Positions 15,031-15,783 of a DNA stretch of 15,783 nt are shown here, piece after piece. The stretch comes from Sporomusaceae bacterium (GTDB lineage Bacteria; Bacillota; Negativicutes; DSM-13327), in the NCBI GenBank assembly GCA_027492445.1, contig JAPUES010000054.1:9900-25682 (forward strand). The letters run 5' to 3'. Position 1 is the first letter of the stretch. Every line of letters begins with the position of its first letter. The position numbers and the translations under genes were made by a program. Below the pieces are notes generated by a model that saw nothing but the letters and a program-made list of their open reading frames with translations, made no database searches and was not told the DNA's origin.

Positions 15031-15078
15031 ATTTGAGAATATCTAGCTTGGTACTTTCGATTTATAGGTTAATATATA

Positions 15079-15120
15079 GAAACAGCTGTTAGCTACCTTA
15101 CGGCAGATAACAGCTGTTTC
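15079..15120 (-). terminator. Hairpin terminator after hcp
   Basis: A perfect 13-bp stem (15079-15091 with 15108-15120) with a 16-base loop starts seven bases after the hcp stop codon. The minus-strand exit, TATATATTAACC, is AT-rich but not a clean T-run, so termination efficiency is uncertain. Confidence 0.6.
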
Positions 15121-15127
15121 GTAAATT

Positions 15128-15783
15128 TTACTCGCCTAAAATAGCTTTCAAATCTTCATCAGGAGTAGTGATAAGCTGTAGACCAAAGCTTTCGTTTAAT
15201 ACCTGAAACACATTTGGCGAGATGAAGGCAGGAGGCGTAGGGCCAATGCGGATGTTTTTAACACCAAGGTGAAGCAAGGTTAAGAGGATGGCCACAGCCT
15301 TTTGCTCATACCAAGAAAGAACAAAGGATAAAGGTAAATCATTTACGCCGCATTTAAAGACGCTAGCTAAGGCAACGGCAACTTGAATGCCAGAATAGGC
15401 ATTGTTACATTGGCCTAAATCCAATAAGCGGGGAATGCCATCAATATCGCCAAAATCAATATCATTAAAACGATATTTACCGCAAGCCACAGTCAGGATT
15501 ACGCAGTCTTTAGGCACTTTTTGCGCTAGTTCAGTGTAGTAATTGCGTCCAAGTTTAGCGCCATCACAGCCGCCAATAAGGAAGAAACGTTTAATTTTAC
15601 CTGTTTTCACAGCATCTACAATTTTGTCAGCTAAGCTCAGAATAACGTTGTGGTGAAAGCCTGTAGGTAAGGTGTAGCTACCAGCTGTTTCTAGTAACAT
15701 AGGGAGTGCTTTCGCATGGGCAATGATTTCTGAGAAATCACGGTCAAGGATTTGTTTCCCGCCTTGTAAACCTGTGATATTAC
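15128..15783 (-). CDS. hcp: Hybrid-cluster protein (hydroxylamine reductase), C-terminal part
   Basis: The open frame runs off the right edge without a stop. The visible 217 residues are the C-terminal part of a protein normally about 540 long. Hcp carries a hybrid Fe-S-O cluster and acts in the cytoplasm on hydroxylamine or nitric oxide, protecting anaerobes from nitrosative stress. The part seen contains the expected late cluster ligands: the Cys of GGCDGAK (persulfide cysteine), of ACGKYRFN and of LGQCNNAYS, and the Glu and Lys of SWYEQKA. An internal Met at 15700 could be mistaken for a start, but the family sequence continues upstream of it (ITGLQGGKQILDRDFSEIIA), so it is not the start. 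The N-terminal cysteine cluster and the promoter lie outside the window. The C-terminus is intact and is followed by a hairpin. Confidence 0.96.
   Translation of the reverse strand, partial: NITGLQGGKQILDRDFSEIIAHAKALPMLLETAGSYTLPTGFHHNVILSLADKIVDAVKTGKIKRFFLIGGCDGAKLGRNYYTELAQKVPKDCVILTVACGKYRFNDIDFGDIDGIPRLLDLGQCNNAYSGIQVAVALASVFKCGVNDLPLSFVLSWYEQKAVAILLTLLHLGVKNIRIGPTPPAFISPNVFQVLNESFGLQLITTPDEDLKAILGE

Overview
The window looks like chromosome from a low-GC, Gram-positive-type anaerobe. Spore-forming Negativicutes (Sporomusa/Pelosinus relatives) or Clostridia fit best. The evidence is strong AAGGAGG-type ribosome sites, a YhaM-type exoribonuclease, the LL-diaminopimelate aminotransferase route to lysine and peptidoglycan, a hybrid-cluster protein, and several promoter-like sites resembling the sporulation-phase sigma-H consensus. 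The taxon is inferred from gene content and style, not from a marker gene. No stretch longer than 300 bases lacks a gene, and no rRNA, tRNA, CRISPR array or insertion sequence was seen.

Left part (1-7075, all +): a 1190-residue soluble hybrid sensor kinase (five PAS domains, one GAF-like region, HisKA, HATPase, receiver) is followed after 15 bases by tldD and tldE, the two halves of a TldD/TldE zinc peptidase. A 165-residue cysteine-containing protein of unknown function follows, then a strong terminator. The kinase, tldD, tldE and the small protein could form one transcription unit, since no terminator is seen between them. The last three start with TTG, GTG and GTG, and the tldD ribosome site contains a run of eight G.

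Middle part (7076-10682): a PAS-PAS-GGDEF diguanylate cyclase with an intact inhibitory site lies ahead of a type I RNase H with a viroplasmin-like N-terminus. A two-way terminator separates the RNase H gene from a convergent small coiled-coil protein gene that carries a 21-base tandem repeat. Divergent from that gene is a small gene resembling the phage 'ABA sandwich' family. After it come a terminator and two further hairpins.

Right part (10683-15783): a TRIC/UPF0126 membrane channel gene and a YhaM-type 3'-5' exoribonuclease gene form a probable operon (+). A two-way terminator separates them from three minus-strand genes: dapL, a membrane-anchored calcineurin-like metallophosphoesterase, and the C-terminal part of hcp, which runs off the right edge.

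The most interesting non-coding signals are four sigma-H-like promoters ahead of unrelated genes, a palindrome that brackets the -10 element of the dapL promoter, and two hairpins about 2.3 kb apart that are recognisably copies of each other. No convincing wholly new multi-gene system was found. The best lead is the kinase-tldD-tldE-Cys-protein cluster.
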